Below, piece after piece: positions 44,477 through 55,866 of a stretch of 64,000 nucleotides of DNA. Position 1 is the stretch's first letter. Each line of letters opens with the position of its first letter. The notes under the pieces are model-generated. The model saw only the letters and a list, made by a program, of their open reading frames with translations. It had not been told where the DNA came from and made no database searches. The stretch is taken from assembly GCA_026168455.1 (NCBI GenBank), contig CM047428.1, positions 37,104,121 to 37,168,120 of the forward strand, given 5' to 3'. A program made the position numbers and the translations under genes. Source of the stretch: Theocolax elegans. Taxonomy: Eukaryota > Arthropoda > Insecta > Hymenoptera > Cerocephalidae.

Positions 44477-46110
44477 TCCGTCCGTTCGTCCGTCCGACAA
44501 ACATCATCTTGGCGTCAGAGAGAATGAGTCAGAGCGAGAGAGACAGTGAGAGGTAGAGATAGGAAAACAGATAGAGAGAGAGAGAGAGAGAATGAGAGAT
44601 AGACAGAGGGAGAGAGAGAGAAAGAGAGAAAGGGAATAAGAGAGTGAATGAAAGATAGAGAGAACGAAAGAGAGAAGAAAGAGTGAATGGGGACAGAGAG
44701 CGAGAGCAAGAATGAGAGATAGAGGGAGTGAGTGATAGAGTGCGAGAGAGAGAGAGAGTGAGTGATTGAATGCGAGATAGAGAAAGGGAGATAATGAGAG
44801 AGTGAGACTGAGAGATAAAGTGAGAGAGAGAAAGAGAGAAAGAGAGAATGGGAGATAGAGATAGAAAGAAAGAGTTATAGAGAAAGAGAGAGAGAGAGAA
44901 AGAGAGAGAGAAATAGAGAGACACAGAATGAGAGAAAGAGAGAGAGTGAGAGAAAGAGAGAGAAATAGAGAGAGATAGAATGAGAGAAAGAAAGAAAATG
45001 ATATAGAGAAAGAGAGAGAGAGAGAGAAATAGAGAGAGAGAAATAGAGAGAGAGATATAGAGAGAGACAGAATGAGAGAGAGTGAGTGAAAGAGAGAGAG
45101 TGAGAGAAAGAGAGAGAGTGAAATAGAGAGAGAGAGAAAGAGCGAGAGAGAAATCGAGAGAGACAGAATGAGAGAGAGAGAATGAGAGATAGAGTGAGAG
45201 AAAGAAAGAGAGATAGAGAAAGAGAGAGAGAGACAGTAAGAGAGAGATACAGAAATAGAGAGAGTGAGAGTGAGAGATTGATTGAGAGTTATAGAGGGAG
45301 AGACAGAAATAGAGAGAGAGAGTGAGAGATTGATTGAGAGTTATAGAGAGAGAGATAGAAATAGAGAGAGAGAATGAGAGATAGGGAGAATGAGAGATAG
45401 AGGTAGAGAATGAGAGATAGAGGTAGAGAATGAGAGATAGGGAGAATGAGAGATAGAGGTAGAGAATGAGAGATAGAGGTAGAGAATGAGAGATAGGGAG
45501 AATGAGAGATAGAGAGAGAGAATGAGAGATAGGGAGAATGAGAGATAGAGAGAGAGAATGAGAGATAGAGAGAGAGAGAATGAGAGATAGGGAAAATGAG
45601 AGATAGAGAGAATGAGAGATAGAGAGAATGAGAGATAGAGAGAATGAGGGATAGAGAGAATGAGAGATAGAGAGAATGAGAGATAGAGAGAATGAGAGAT
45701 AGAGAGAATGAGAGATAGAGAGAATGAGAGATAGAGAGAGAGAATGAGAGATAGGGAGAATGAGAGATAGAGAGAGAGAATGAGAGATAGAGAGAATGAG
45801 AGATAGAGAGAATGAGAGATAGGGAGAATGAGAGATAGAGAGAGAGAATGAGAGATAGAGAGAATGAGAGATAGAGAGAATGAGAGATAGTGAGAATGAG
45901 AGATAGAGAGAGAGAATGAGAGATAGAGAGAATGAGAGATAGAGAGAATGAGAGATAGAGAGAATGAGAGATAGAGAGAATGAGAGATACAGAGAATGAG
46001 AGATAGAGAGAATGAGAGATACAGAGAATGAGAGATACAGAGAATGAGAGATAGAGAGAATGAGAGATAGAGAGAATGAGAGATAGAGAGAAAACGAAAG
46101 TTAGAGTAAT
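44477..46110 (+). repeat. Long (GA)n array with 16-mer higher order
   Basis: It begins with the 'tccgtccgttcg…cttggcgtc' block shared with 39841. It then runs 1.6 kb of purine-rich GAGA. From about 45370 to 46090 it settles into repeats of aatgagagatagagag (16 bases) with length variants. The 289-codon minus-strand frame over it (45341-46210) is an artefact. Confidence 0.95.
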
Positions 46111-46124
46111 AGAGTGTGAGAGTA

Positions 46125-46156
46125 AAAGCTAGGTCCCGGTTCAAATCCGGGCTGAA
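46125..46156 (+). repeat. tRNA-like 3' half at the end of the GA array
   Basis: CCCGGTTCAAATCCGGG (46135-46151) is a perfect T-arm hairpin with B box. No A box is seen upstream because the GA array intervenes. Likely a SINE or tRNA fragment. Confidence 0.55.
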
Positions 46157-46159
46157 GCT

Positions 46160-47129
46160 GTTTTCATTGAAATGTCGAAAATGTCTGAAGAGTTGAATTT
46201 TATTTTTCATACAAGAAATTATAAGAATATTGCATTTTTCAAGGTTTTCTCAGTGACATGTTGTTATAGTAACTTGAAGCTTTGTAAAATGATAGATAAT
46301 TACATAACGGAGGGCAACTAACTCCTGTTTTTGCGTAAATTTGTTTTTATTAATTGTTATAAGTAAATAAGTTGTTTTTTCGTCTGCTATTTTCTGGTGC
46401 GAAATTTGTATTTGTAATTGAGTATGATACCCACTTAAACAAGTTATCAATCGACATAAGAAGGTTAAAACGTGTAATGAACGAAAAATTGCTGAAATGA
46501 GTTTTTGGTATGACATCTTACCTGGGATATGATCTGAGATCTCCAGTGAGATTTTTTAATGGGGATATATATATATGTAAACAATATCTCAAAAATAATA
46601 TAACAAAACACTATATCAAAAATTGTAAAAACAAATCGTTATTTCTATTTGAACTTCTAATATTTGTCATCCTAGTACATGTGATATTTTAAATTCTAAT
46701 TGGAATGTTATAATTAATAATTTATTAATATGAATCGATCTATTATGAAGTATATAAAGTTTATCAGGTATATTAATGTAAATAATAATATTAGAATTAA
46801 TTATTGGGAGTAACAAAAATTGTTAATGATATAAATAGTAAAAATGATCATTCTTCTATTAATTATTACGGATTTATCCCAACAAATTATATAATTGTAA
46901 TATTTATTTAATTACTAGTACTATAAATTATTTTACTAAATAGTTTTTAAAAAGTAATTTTTTGAATATTACATTACATGTAATTTGATGGTAAAGAATT
47001 ATTATGTTAACAATACTATTTAACTGCGAGCGAAGCTTGATCAATTGATATAAACACCTATTAAATAAAAACCTTATTTAATAACACTTTTTTTATTCAA
47101 AATCATGTGGTCATTAATTAATAAAAAGA
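46160..47129. other. AT-rich spacer
   Basis: No gene or repeat structure that I can support. The short frames at 46250-46692 have no domain. Confidence 0.45.
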
Positions 47130-47364
47130 AATAGCGAGACGTGCTAGTTTTCGCGGAAAATTGAAACGTGTTACTTTTCGTCCAAGAAAATTAAATGTGT
47201 TAGTTTTCGCGAGCAGCGAGTTGTGCTAGTCTTCGCGGAAAAATATCAAACATGCTAGTTTTCCAAATAGAAATGTTAAACGTGCTAGTCTTCGTGGAGT
47301 ATGTTCATAGTTGCTAGTTTTCGCGGAAGAAATAGTTGTGCTAGTTTTCGTAAGAGGCGTCGAC
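47130..47364 (-). repeat. Subterminal repeat array, right
   Basis: About eight copies of the same motif as 39333-39560 in the opposite orientation (acgtgctagttttcgcggaa). The outermost copy 'gtgctagttttcgtaagaggcgtcga' mirrors the outermost left copy. Together they delimit an interval of about 8 kb. Confidence 0.75.
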
Positions 47365-47517
47365 ATAATCAATTAAAAAATTAAGCGAAAAATAAAAACG
47401 ATATACATTCTTTCTAAAAATGTGTAATTTAGCAGACGGAAGAGTAAGAAAAACTTTAGCTACGTAGTTTGAAAAAGAATCAATAGGTGGCGATGCTAAA
47501 CGTTTCCGCACAAATAG

Positions 47518-48500
47518 ACGACGGATTCTATAGGAGGTGCGAACACCGATTCGGGCCGTCTGCAGCTCGCACCTCCTATACTTTCAAATACATTGTATTA
47601 TGCCGACTCTCAATGTTGGATGCAATATTTGTTTGAATGCATTAGACTATCAAGTCTGTACAAAGATAAATAAATAGCTAATGAATTATAAAGTGACATG
47701 TCATTCAAGAGTAATTTGAGGTTATGCATGGAATTATCTTAGAAATCTCCACAATAAGTTTATGAACTAATTTATTAATGTAAAGAACCTAAATGGTCCT
47801 TCGCTGACCAATTTGACTTCAGAACGCCCACCCCCAACCAGTGGTGGGAAGGAGATCTAAATTTATTATGTAGGGCATAATAATTCCCTATTTTTAGAAT
47901 ATATATCTATATATATATATTCTAAAAATTAGAAAAATAATTCATTCATAACCTCTCTCAGTCTACAGCGACGGATTCTGTAGGAGGTACGAGCACCGAT
48001 TCGGGCAGTCTGCCGTTCGCACCCCCTATACTTACAAATAAATTGTATTATGCCGATACTCGGTGTCGGATGCAATAATTGTTACTCAATTATTTAATTT
48101 ATTGACAGCTTGAGGACGGGGTAGAGGCATATTATTAATAAACATTTAAAATGTATAGCAAGTACAAAATTAGAGTTTATGTTAAAATATAGTTAAAATT
48201 TGAAAAATACGAATGGAAACATAACTTCTCTCAGTTTAAAGGCGGATTCTATAGGAGGTGCGAGCAACCAATCGAGCCGTCTGCCGCTCGCACCTCCTAT
48301 ACTTTCAAATTCATTGTATTATTCCGACACTCTGTGTCGGGTGCGATAATTGTTTAATTGCAATTATTTAAATTATTGACAGTTTGGGGACGGTGTAGAG
48401 ACATATCATTAATAAATATTTCTAGTGTATAACCAGCACAAAATTTAAATCGTGTTAAAATATTCTAAAAATTTGAAAAATTAGAATTAGGTAATTTGTA
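47518..48500 (+). repeat. Tandem repeat units carrying a conserved hairpin
   Basis: Units start with '(a)cggattct(a/g)taggaggt' at about 47521, 47971 and 48243. The last two are 270 bases apart, and the first unit carries extra sequence. Hairpins are at 47530-47580, 47980-48030 and 48251-48300 (ATAGGAGGTGCGA…TCGCACCTCCTAT). A downstream part shares 'gacag.ttg.ggacggtgtagaggcatat'. A fourth hairpin lies at 50055-50102. Confidence 0.75.
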
Positions 48501-48659
48501 TATTTTTTTTCTTAACTGTTAACCTTTTATAACTAAAAATAGACTAATTCAATGTAAATACATAAAAGTTCTTACATGAAGTTTAAAAAAAATGACCAAG
48601 ATCATTGAGTTTACCACAAATATGCAACATTATAAAGAAATTATTAAAATTGTAAATAA

Positions 48660-49319
48660 GTGGTTTTACACTCGGTAAACGGACAACGACGACTACCCTC
48701 ACAATACTAAGCACATATTTTATCTACATTAAAACATACCCACTAACCCCACTAGCACACAAGCAGCACAGCAAGATGATGGCTGATATACGATGAACCT
48801 GGTCTCATATCGTAGCTCTCTAGGAAGGTACATCAATGATCAGGAGAGGCATCTCATAACATCGTACTGCCTCCACGAGACGTACCAGGAATCAGTAGAA
48901 TTATCTAGCAGCAAACCTTCAGCAACAACAAACACCAATATGGAACTTCCAGCAGCACCGAACAGCAGCATAGAATATTTCCCAACAGCTATAATAATTA
49001 GTTAATTAGACGTTGTCTTAATTAGAAGAACACAAGGAAGCATGTAGCTGTATAAACGTACTGGCAGTTACATGTAAGGAAAAGATTGGCAGGTGGGGTT
49101 ATGGTAATCATAACATTACTATAACCCTCGAATACAAGATATTCTAATAGAATAAACACTCCCTCAAGAGTTAGTTATTACCTTTAGTATCAGCATGTAA
49201 TCTTCGCATCAATTGTACAATCCCGATACTCTGCAGCAGCTGGCCCGACGCGTAACAGCTGATCGAGCGCCGTGAGAGCGATAGAGAGCGAAGATTCGAT
49301 ATCGGCCGTCCCGTAATCC
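48660..49319. other. Unassigned sequence of moderate GC
   Basis: Base composition changes from the AT-rich flanks. A 70-codon frame (48793-49005) has no recognised domain. This may be part of an LTR or leader related to 49320-49973, but I cannot support a call. Confidence 0.3.
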
Positions 49320-49973
49320 TGTAACAAAGAGAACCTAATTAGCCGATAAGCCAGATAATACGGAACGATATATAATTGTTACCTCGAGCACAGCATCACC
49401 AGAAACAGCGTTTACCTCGCATCAACCAGCAGCCAACAGGAGAAGCTGTCCTCGTCGTATACGTTGCACAGCCGAGAACACTCACTGTATGATGCGCGCC
49501 GACGATGGCGGCCGATGAACGACTCGATACGAGAAGCTGCGCGCGCACGTCGGGCCCGACTAGCGAAGCAGCGAACGAGCCGAAGCTCGAGAGAGCTCTT
49601 CGGTACTCCATCGCGACAACGTTGACAACATTAGCTTGTGCGTGTGTGTGTGAGGAAAGCAGCATTTCGAGCGGCAACTCAGGAGACGATCTCTATACCG
49701 ACAAGATTGGTGCACGCCTTCGCAGCAGGTGAACTGCATTCATTACGTCTTTCGCAAGTGTGCTTCCTATATCTCCCACTTCTCAACCTTTTCCCGTTCA
49801 GCAAACCGCCGCAGCTAGTGCGCAGCCGAGCAGTCGTGTTATAAATTCGCCGCGATTATACGTGTTTGAAGCCCAAACCCCTTTATCTATTATTACAATA
49901 CATTATTACTATTTTTATCGATCGTTTATTTCGCCTTTGTCATCACGCTCTAATCCCCAGCGTGACCGTTACA
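49320..49973 (+). mobile_element. Possible solo LTR, 654 bp
   Basis: It starts TGTAACAAAG and ends GTGACCGTTACA, giving perfect TGTAAC/GTTACA ends. It is GC-rich in the first two thirds, with TATAAA-like 'gttataaattc' near 49838. No target duplication and no primer site are found. Open frames at 49396-49844 follow composition. Confidence 0.35.
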
Positions 49974-50054
49974 AAATGTATATAGTAAATAATTTTGCAT
50001 GAATAGTCATATATCGACTGAGCTTGTTAGGAACTAGCAGACGACGGTTCCCTC

Positions 50055-50102
50055 TAGAAGGTGCGTGCACAGTTCGGCTCGACGATCACACGCACCTCCT
50101 AC
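50055..50102 (+). repeat. Fourth hairpin copy with altered stem
   Basis: Related to the hairpins at 47530, 47980 and 48251, but the stem reads AAGGTGCGTG…CACGCACCT. Relative to copy 3 both sides changed (A-T to T-A), keeping pairing. Confidence 0.6.
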
Positions 50103-50429
50103 ACTCACAAACGGACTACAATTTCAAGTTGCACTTCTATTAGGTTATGTTAGGTTATGACATTACCATGTATTATATATTGTCAGTTATTCTACTGCAT
50201 CATAATAAATATAAATTTTGTAATCAATATATGTATATATATTCAGGATAAATAAAAAATTTGCAATTGTATTCAACGGTCTCTCTAGAAATAGGTTTTC
50301 TTGTGGGTTATCAATAACTGTTTTGCTCAGTGCTTAATTTAACAGTGGTTAAAACATTGAATTAAACATACTAAATAGTTGAGATAATTGTGGACATTGT
50401 GGGGAAATAAATAGTTTTTTTTTGTTATT

Positions 50430-50615
50430 TAACGTTGCTCTATTTATGCTGCCAGGGCTAATCAGCGACGGAGGTGAACGGTGTGTCTGTAAACAAAGCA
50501 CATGTAGTTGAAACAGTAGTGCTTGTGTCCATCGGAAGATATCATCGGTCACTGTAATTAGTCTAATAATTACAGTTTCCTGTCCTCCCGATGGAACCAC
50601 CGCGATCCTCTTTAC
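50430..50615 (-). mobile_element. tRNA-derived SINE, family A, decayed copy 3
   Basis: It shares the tail (AACGT.GCTCT.TTTATGCT), 'gctaatcagcgacggaggt' and 'aaagcac.tgt.gttgaaa' with the other two copies. The tRNA-like head is replaced or strongly mutated, although the very end '.cgcgatcctct' is recognisable. Confidence 0.7.
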
Positions 50616-50619
50616 ATCT

Positions 50620-50855
50620 TCGCGTCCCTAACGTTCCCTATAGTTCAGATGCCCGTGCCTCTCATGCACTGACAAGTGCACGAAACGCACGCGCCTGCAC
50701 TGGCGTCACATTATAGTGACACGCGGAGCCACTGAGTCGCGGTGTTCGAAAAATGCACATGAAAAAAATTTTTCAGAGGTACACGTCTGGGATCGAACCC
50801 ACGACCCTCGGTGTGAGAGTCGGGAGCTCTACCCATGAGCCACCGCGGCTCTTAA
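50620..50855 (-). mobile_element. tRNA-derived SINE, family B
   Basis: On the minus strand, the tRNA-like head has A box TGGCTCATGGGTAGAGCTC (50825-50843) and B box GGGTTCGATCCC (50789-50800), then a body of about 160 bases. The body includes 'gtgtcactataatgtgacgcc', a hairpin. Only this copy is present in the window, so family status is inferred. Confidence 0.6.
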
Positions 50856-51084
50856 ATAAATAGTTTATTAATATTAGAAGATATTGAAAACTTTAACAAT
50901 TGAAACTCCATTTTAAACTATACAAAGTATATATGTGTTAAAACGATGGCAATGAAAATTGAACTTTAGTTATAATCTATTATAAATCAAAATTTACAAT
51001 TAAATTGCAATGCAAATCAAAGTGTAAATTAAAAAGGACAATACCGACTGACATTTTGTTACCAAAAAGTGGACGTGCAGTCCA

Positions 51085-51350
51085 CGTAACAATAAAGTGT
51101 ACGTCTAATATACGTTATCATAAAGTGTATGTACAGTACACGGTACCATATAAAGTGTACGTACAATACACGTTTCATAAAGTGTACATACACTTCACAC
51201 TACCATAAAGTGTATGGACAATAAACGTTACCATAAAGTATATGTACAGTACACGTTACCATATAAAATGTACGTGCAGTACATGTTGCCATAAACTACA
51301 ATTACAGTAATACAGTACAAACAAAGTGTACGCAAAGTGCAGAGTTAGTA
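51085..51350 (+). repeat. Minisatellite 'accataaagtgtacgtacagtacacgtt'
   Basis: About seven diverged copies of a 30-40 base unit. Each has the self-complementary words gtgtacgtac/gtacac. Confidence 0.85.
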
Positions 51351-51863
51351 CATATGTACTAATACTTTAATTTTTTGTATTTATAATAGTGTATTTATAT
51401 CACACATGTATAATCGGAGAACAGTTTGCAAATATAATTTGCCATTTGATAATATTGCTGTATACAGTAAAGAAAACATTTGTTTATCTGTACGTCTTAT
51501 TAATTTAAACTACAATTAAAAAACTTACAGAAAGGTAAGATATTATGGTACTGTAATTATAATCAATAGAATGGTTACACATTTAATAATATTATGTACT
51601 TACAAGTTTTGCAGTAAACTATACATTTACTTTTCCAGTAAATGTTATATATTTTTTACAATCAATAATGTAATTAATTTTTACCAGCGTTGTGTTCTGT
51701 ACCTTGTGTTACATTTTCGCTTATTAGCGCCATCTGTGGGCATGCACATAAATATATATTAGTATATAATACAGAGGGCGCCACAGATATTTTCTGTTAG
51801 GTTAATTTTATGTAGGGTATCGATAAAACAGATCGCACGGACCTGCACAACAATTTTTCGTCG

Positions 51864-51881
51864 GGTATGGCATCCCCTTCA
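51864..51881 (-). repeat. TTAA-type terminus, right-hand partner candidate
   Basis: GGTATGGCATCCCC followed by TTCA. It is the inverted equivalent of 38576-38589. If paired, the TTAA target is mutated here. Confidence 0.4.
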
Positions 51882-52043
51882 GTGTACAGTCCCACGATGC
51901 GGCCGGGAATCACCTTGATTCCCGTACAATGCCGTTAACAACGTCAAATACCACGTTTGACTTTAATATTGTGTGTCGGGCCCTATGCCCAAAATTGCCA
52001 ACTAGGATAAACGCCGAAGAGGGCGGTATTCGTGGGATAGGAC

Positions 52044-52909
52044 TGTGACCGGTAAAACGCTATCATAATCGATATATTATGTTAATCGGCGAGAAAGATC
52101 GTCTCGCCAAGTCAATTTATTAAATAAACAATCACAAAATAATAAATTAACAATTAACAATTCAAGGGGAGTCGTACCGATGACTACCCCCGAGGTCAGC
52201 GCGAAAACAAATCGTTAACTTTTATTAACGGACGAGAATTAAGCAACCGATCCGGGAATGATCGGCTGCTTAACCTGATGGCTATACATCACACCGTGTG
52301 ACGTATGTATCTCTGACGTATGGAGCTCTGACGTAGAAGCTGCCTGCGTCTCGCGCGCCTTCTCTCGTGAAGTGGCTCCCGCGAAATACCGATCTGTCTA
52401 CCCGGGCGGGATTTCTCACGAGAGGGGGAAAAAGAGGAACTCCTCCTCTCCTGGACCGTACCAGGTAAACCGGGATACGAAATATTAACAAGACACACGG
52501 GTCTTAACGTAGTGCACCACGTACCGCAAATCTGAGTAATATGTATCGGCGGGAAAAGGCTGGGCGACTGAGAGCTTGGCCAATGCGCTATCTTTCTATC
52601 TCACTCCAACGGTCGACTCCTGTCTTCCTTGTTTCCTTTACTGTGGGACGTGCTGCTCCGCACGCCGACGTGGAGGTTGGCGGGGAGAAGTACCTCACAC
52701 CCACACACAAAACGCACCGGTCGTTCAGCTTTTTTTTCTCAAGTAAAAAGTCTCACCGGCTTCGAAATACGTTGTTTTTGCTGTGCGCGCGCGAACTTAA
52801 TCCTGCCAGCTGGGCGCGCACGATTCTCGCGCGTTCGTGCGCGCACCGCGCTGTATATCCTCTTTTGCGTTGCTCACCTGACCGGTAACTCGCTTACCGC
52901 TATATAACA
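52044..52909 (-). mobile_element. Possible solo LTR, 866 bp
   Basis: A GC-rich island. Read on the minus strand it starts TGTTATATAGCGG, with an LTR-like TATA element, and ends TTACCGGTCACA with an AATAAA-like signal about 60 bases before the end (near 52110). No target duplication is seen. Open frames of 67-115 codons on both strands lack domains. Confidence 0.35.
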
Positions 52910-53209
52910 TACTAAAAATTATGTTAACAAATTTAAATAAATAATGCATAATTAATTCAAATAAAAAAATATATTATTTTATTATCTCATATTATATCCT
53001 GAATCTCTACTCTCAAAATAACTTCGCTCGCTACTCCCGGAGACGTAAGGCTAGTCCTAGTCAAACAAGAACGAAAGGAACGCAAATGGTTTATTAACCA
53101 TGTGCCTTCTTGTAATATTTTTATAATGGTTGGTGCAAGTCTAGACATGATAATAACATCTTCATAATATGCATAATATAATAATTAAATAAATAAGTTT
53201 GCTTTCCAG

Positions 53210-54000
53210 GGGTAGATTCCGCTGCATCGCATACTATAATGATTCAATTACTGAACGAATAACGCTGAAACAATCTTTTACTTAAAAAATTAATTTTGAA
53301 ATTAACAAATTATTTATTTGTGACAAACACATATTTATTTATTTCGAATAATAAATTATTAGTTTTAACATTTGTTTAATTGTACCTACAAATAACATTT
53401 TATTAGAAAATAAATACATGAAGTTTTAAAAAATATTAATTTGCAACAAATAAATATTTTATGATTTAACTAATAATTTGTTAGATTAAAACTTTAGTTA
53501 TTGAAAATTCGTTGGTTTTTATCATTTGTTTATTAGTAACAATGAAACAATTATTTTTACCAAATCATTGATGACTTTATTTGAAGAAACGTTCATTGCG
53601 TCATTCGTTTCAAACATATATTTCTTAATAACCGCAAATCAATTATTTCGAACAAGAAATTGATGATTTCATATAAAAAATTGTTTATTGGTTGTTAACA
53701 TATATTTTGTTAACTTGAATAAAAATTTGTTGATTTTTAATATTTATTTCATTAAATCAAATAATTGATTATTTGAATATATTTTTATTTTCATTGTTTC
53801 AAGCAAAATATTGATTATAAGTTATTTTTTATTTGTTTGGTTCAAATATATTTTTATTGAAAATAAATAAATATATTTACTTAAAACAAATAAATAATTT
53901 GATAAGTATATACGCGATAAATCATTTATTTGTTTTCAAAAAAATTTATTTGAACGTACTTTAAAATTTTTTTAGTGCTATAAATCAATTTCCGTAAACT
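53210..54000. repeat. Degenerate AAACAAATAATTTGTT-type repeats
   Basis: Diverged direct and inverted copies of 'aacaaataatttgtt'/'aaataaatatttatt' words fill this AT-rich stretch. It has no coding content and resembles the other short-palindrome arrays in the window. Confidence 0.5.
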
Positions 54001-54101
54001 CCTATAAATATTTTTATCGATTGATTTTAGTATAAAAAACGATTAAAGAATAATAACATTTAATTAATTTTAATTCCCGCTTGTAAATTTAAAACTTAAT
54101 A

Positions 54102-54801
54102 CCCGGAAAGCACGAAATGTTTTCGAAATGTTTCAAAACGTATTCTATCTAACGTTATAACGTTTTAAAATAAAAGTAAAAAAAACGTTTTTATAACTTT
54201 TAAAAACGTTTTGATAATGAGCACATTATTATTATTATTAAATTATCATAACGTTTTAAAATCGATTTAAAAATGTTTTAAAAACGTTTTAAAAACGTTT
54301 TAAAATAATTCTAAATACGTTTTGAAAAAATTGGAAAAACGTTCTGAAAACTTTGCAAAAAGGTTTGAAAACGTTGGAAAAACGCTTTTGAAAAGATTTG
54401 AAATATAATTAATTGTCCTTTTTATACCCATATTTAGGGTATAGCCTAATATGCGACCTATCTTACATTAGTTACATTCGTTTTACACCTACACTTAAAG
54501 TACAACATTAATACTGCAGTTATTTATGTATTTGATTTAAAACAAATGCACCTTATATATCACTGTTGAATAATACTGAGCCATTTGCGAGATAAATTGC
54601 GTACCACCTAGTCTCAGAACGTAAAAAACTTTTTTTAACCGTTTTAAATCGTTTTTAAAACGTTTCTAAAACGTTATGAAAATAATTGAATACCCTTAAG
54701 TTCTCAATATCAAAACGGTTTTTTCCTTTTATATTGAAACGTTATAACGTTCGATAGAAAATGTTTTAAAAACGATTAAAAAACGTTTCGTACTGTTCGG
54801 G
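54102..54801. mobile_element. TA-flanked MITE filled with AAACGTTTT repeats
   Basis: Ends CCCGGAAAGCACGAAA and TTTCGTACTGTTCGGG are imperfect inverted repeats with TA on both outer sides. Both halves are built from degenerate 'aaaacgttttaaaa' palindromes around a unique centre (about 54415-54620). TA flanks would fit Tc1/mariner-type mobilisation, but the termini are not typical. Confidence 0.6.
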
Positions 54802-54861
54802 TATCAACTTGATATAAAGTTTATGTTCGGCAAAAGTTGATATCAACATACGCAATGAGAC

Positions 54862-55483
54862 TAGGAGTGTGCGGGTACCCGGAAAGGCGGGTTACCCGAT
54901 TTGAAAACCCGACCCGTCTACCCGAAATATTTCGGTCTACCCGAATGATTCGGGCTGCCCGAATGTTACGGACTACCCGAATTTTTCATGCTACACGAAT
55001 GTAACGAACTACCCGAATTTTTCGGACTAACCGAATGTTTTGGACTGCTGGAATATTACTCGCGCTATCCCAATGTTTCAATTTTAATTATTTATTAATT
55101 AATATTTCTTTCACTTTTAATGTAAAAAAGGTAATAAGTTTTTAATAAGAATTACAAGGGAAATATAATAATAGGAAAATAAAATAAATAAATTAATAAA
55201 TAAACTTTGGCAGAAATTTATCTAGTTTTATCGAGGCCTCGAAAACTCGGATTACCCGAAAAAATCGGAATACCCGAAATACTCGGTCTACCCGAAAAAT
55301 TCGGTCAACCCGAAATTCTCGGGTTACCCGAAAATTTGGACTACTCGAAATTGTCAGGTACCCCGCAAATTACGGGTTACCCGTTAAATTTTCGGGTCCC
55401 GAAAACGTCGGGTACCCGCCCGAACCCGAAGAAAATACCCGAACCCGATCGGGTCGGGTAGTCGGGCTACCCGCACACTCCTA
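54862..55483. mobile_element. hAT-type MITE, 622 bp
   Basis: Terminal inverted repeats TAGGAGTGTGCGGGTA/TACCCGCACACTCCTA and an 8 bp duplication AATGAGAC (54854-54861 and 55484-55491). Both are diagnostic of the hAT superfamily. The interior consists of degenerate 'tacccgaa..ttcgg' repeats at both ends and a unique AT-rich centre. The 84-codon frame at 55207-55461 reads through these repeats and is not a gene. Confidence 0.92.
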
Positions 55484-55619
55484 AATGAGACTATCCCAAA
55501 CTTGGAAAAATATTAATTAGACATTGGTATAAAGTTTAGATAAACTTGAAATAATCTCTTAGATAAGTTTAAAAAAATTATTTGTGTACGGGTAAAATTT
55601 TATTAATAGATAAAAAATC

Positions 55620-55682
55620 GTTCGCGATTCGAACCTCCAATCTTCTACTTCGAAGCCTCTCGCTCTACCAATTGAGCCATTA
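55620..55682 (-). repeat. tRNA-like block, left arm of foldback
   Basis: On the minus strand, A box ATGGCTCAATTGGTAGAGCG (55661-55680) and B box GGAGGTTCGAATC (55626-55638). It is the inverted partner of 55784-55838. Confidence 0.7.
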
Positions 55683-55783
55683 TTATTGTTCAGTCCAAAT
55701 ATTAAATTTTGGTTAGAATAAACAATTAAAAAATGCTTCTAAGTTTATACCTAAATGTAACTTATTAAATATTAACAATAATA

Positions 55784-55840
55784 TAGCTCAGTTGGTAGAG
55801 CGAGAGACTCCAAAATAGAAGATCGGAGGTTCGAAATCGG
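55784..55840 (+). repeat. tRNA-like block, right arm of foldback
   Basis: A box TAGCTCAGTTGGTAGAGCG (55784-55802) and B box GGTTCGAAATC (55828-55838). Both arms therefore carry pol III-like boxes pointing away from the palindrome centre. Confidence 0.7.
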
Positions 55841-55866
55841 AACAACTTTTTTTATGTTTCTATTAA

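Noticed and set aside
44529..46210. Ser-Leu-rich frames up to 289 codons
   Set aside because: Translations of (GA)n/(CT)n arrays; there is no start context or protein-like composition.
48793..49005. 70-codon frame as a host gene exon
   Set aside because: No splice sites or domain that I can support; the surroundings are repeats and possible LTR sequence.
38576..51877. A single 13.3 kb piggyBac-type element as a firm annotation
   Set aside because: Only the terminal 14 bases match and the right flank is TTCA, so I kept it as a hypothesis only.
55207..55461. 84-codon frame with repeated 'LP.K.G' units
   Set aside because: It reads through the tacccgaa repeats of the hAT MITE.
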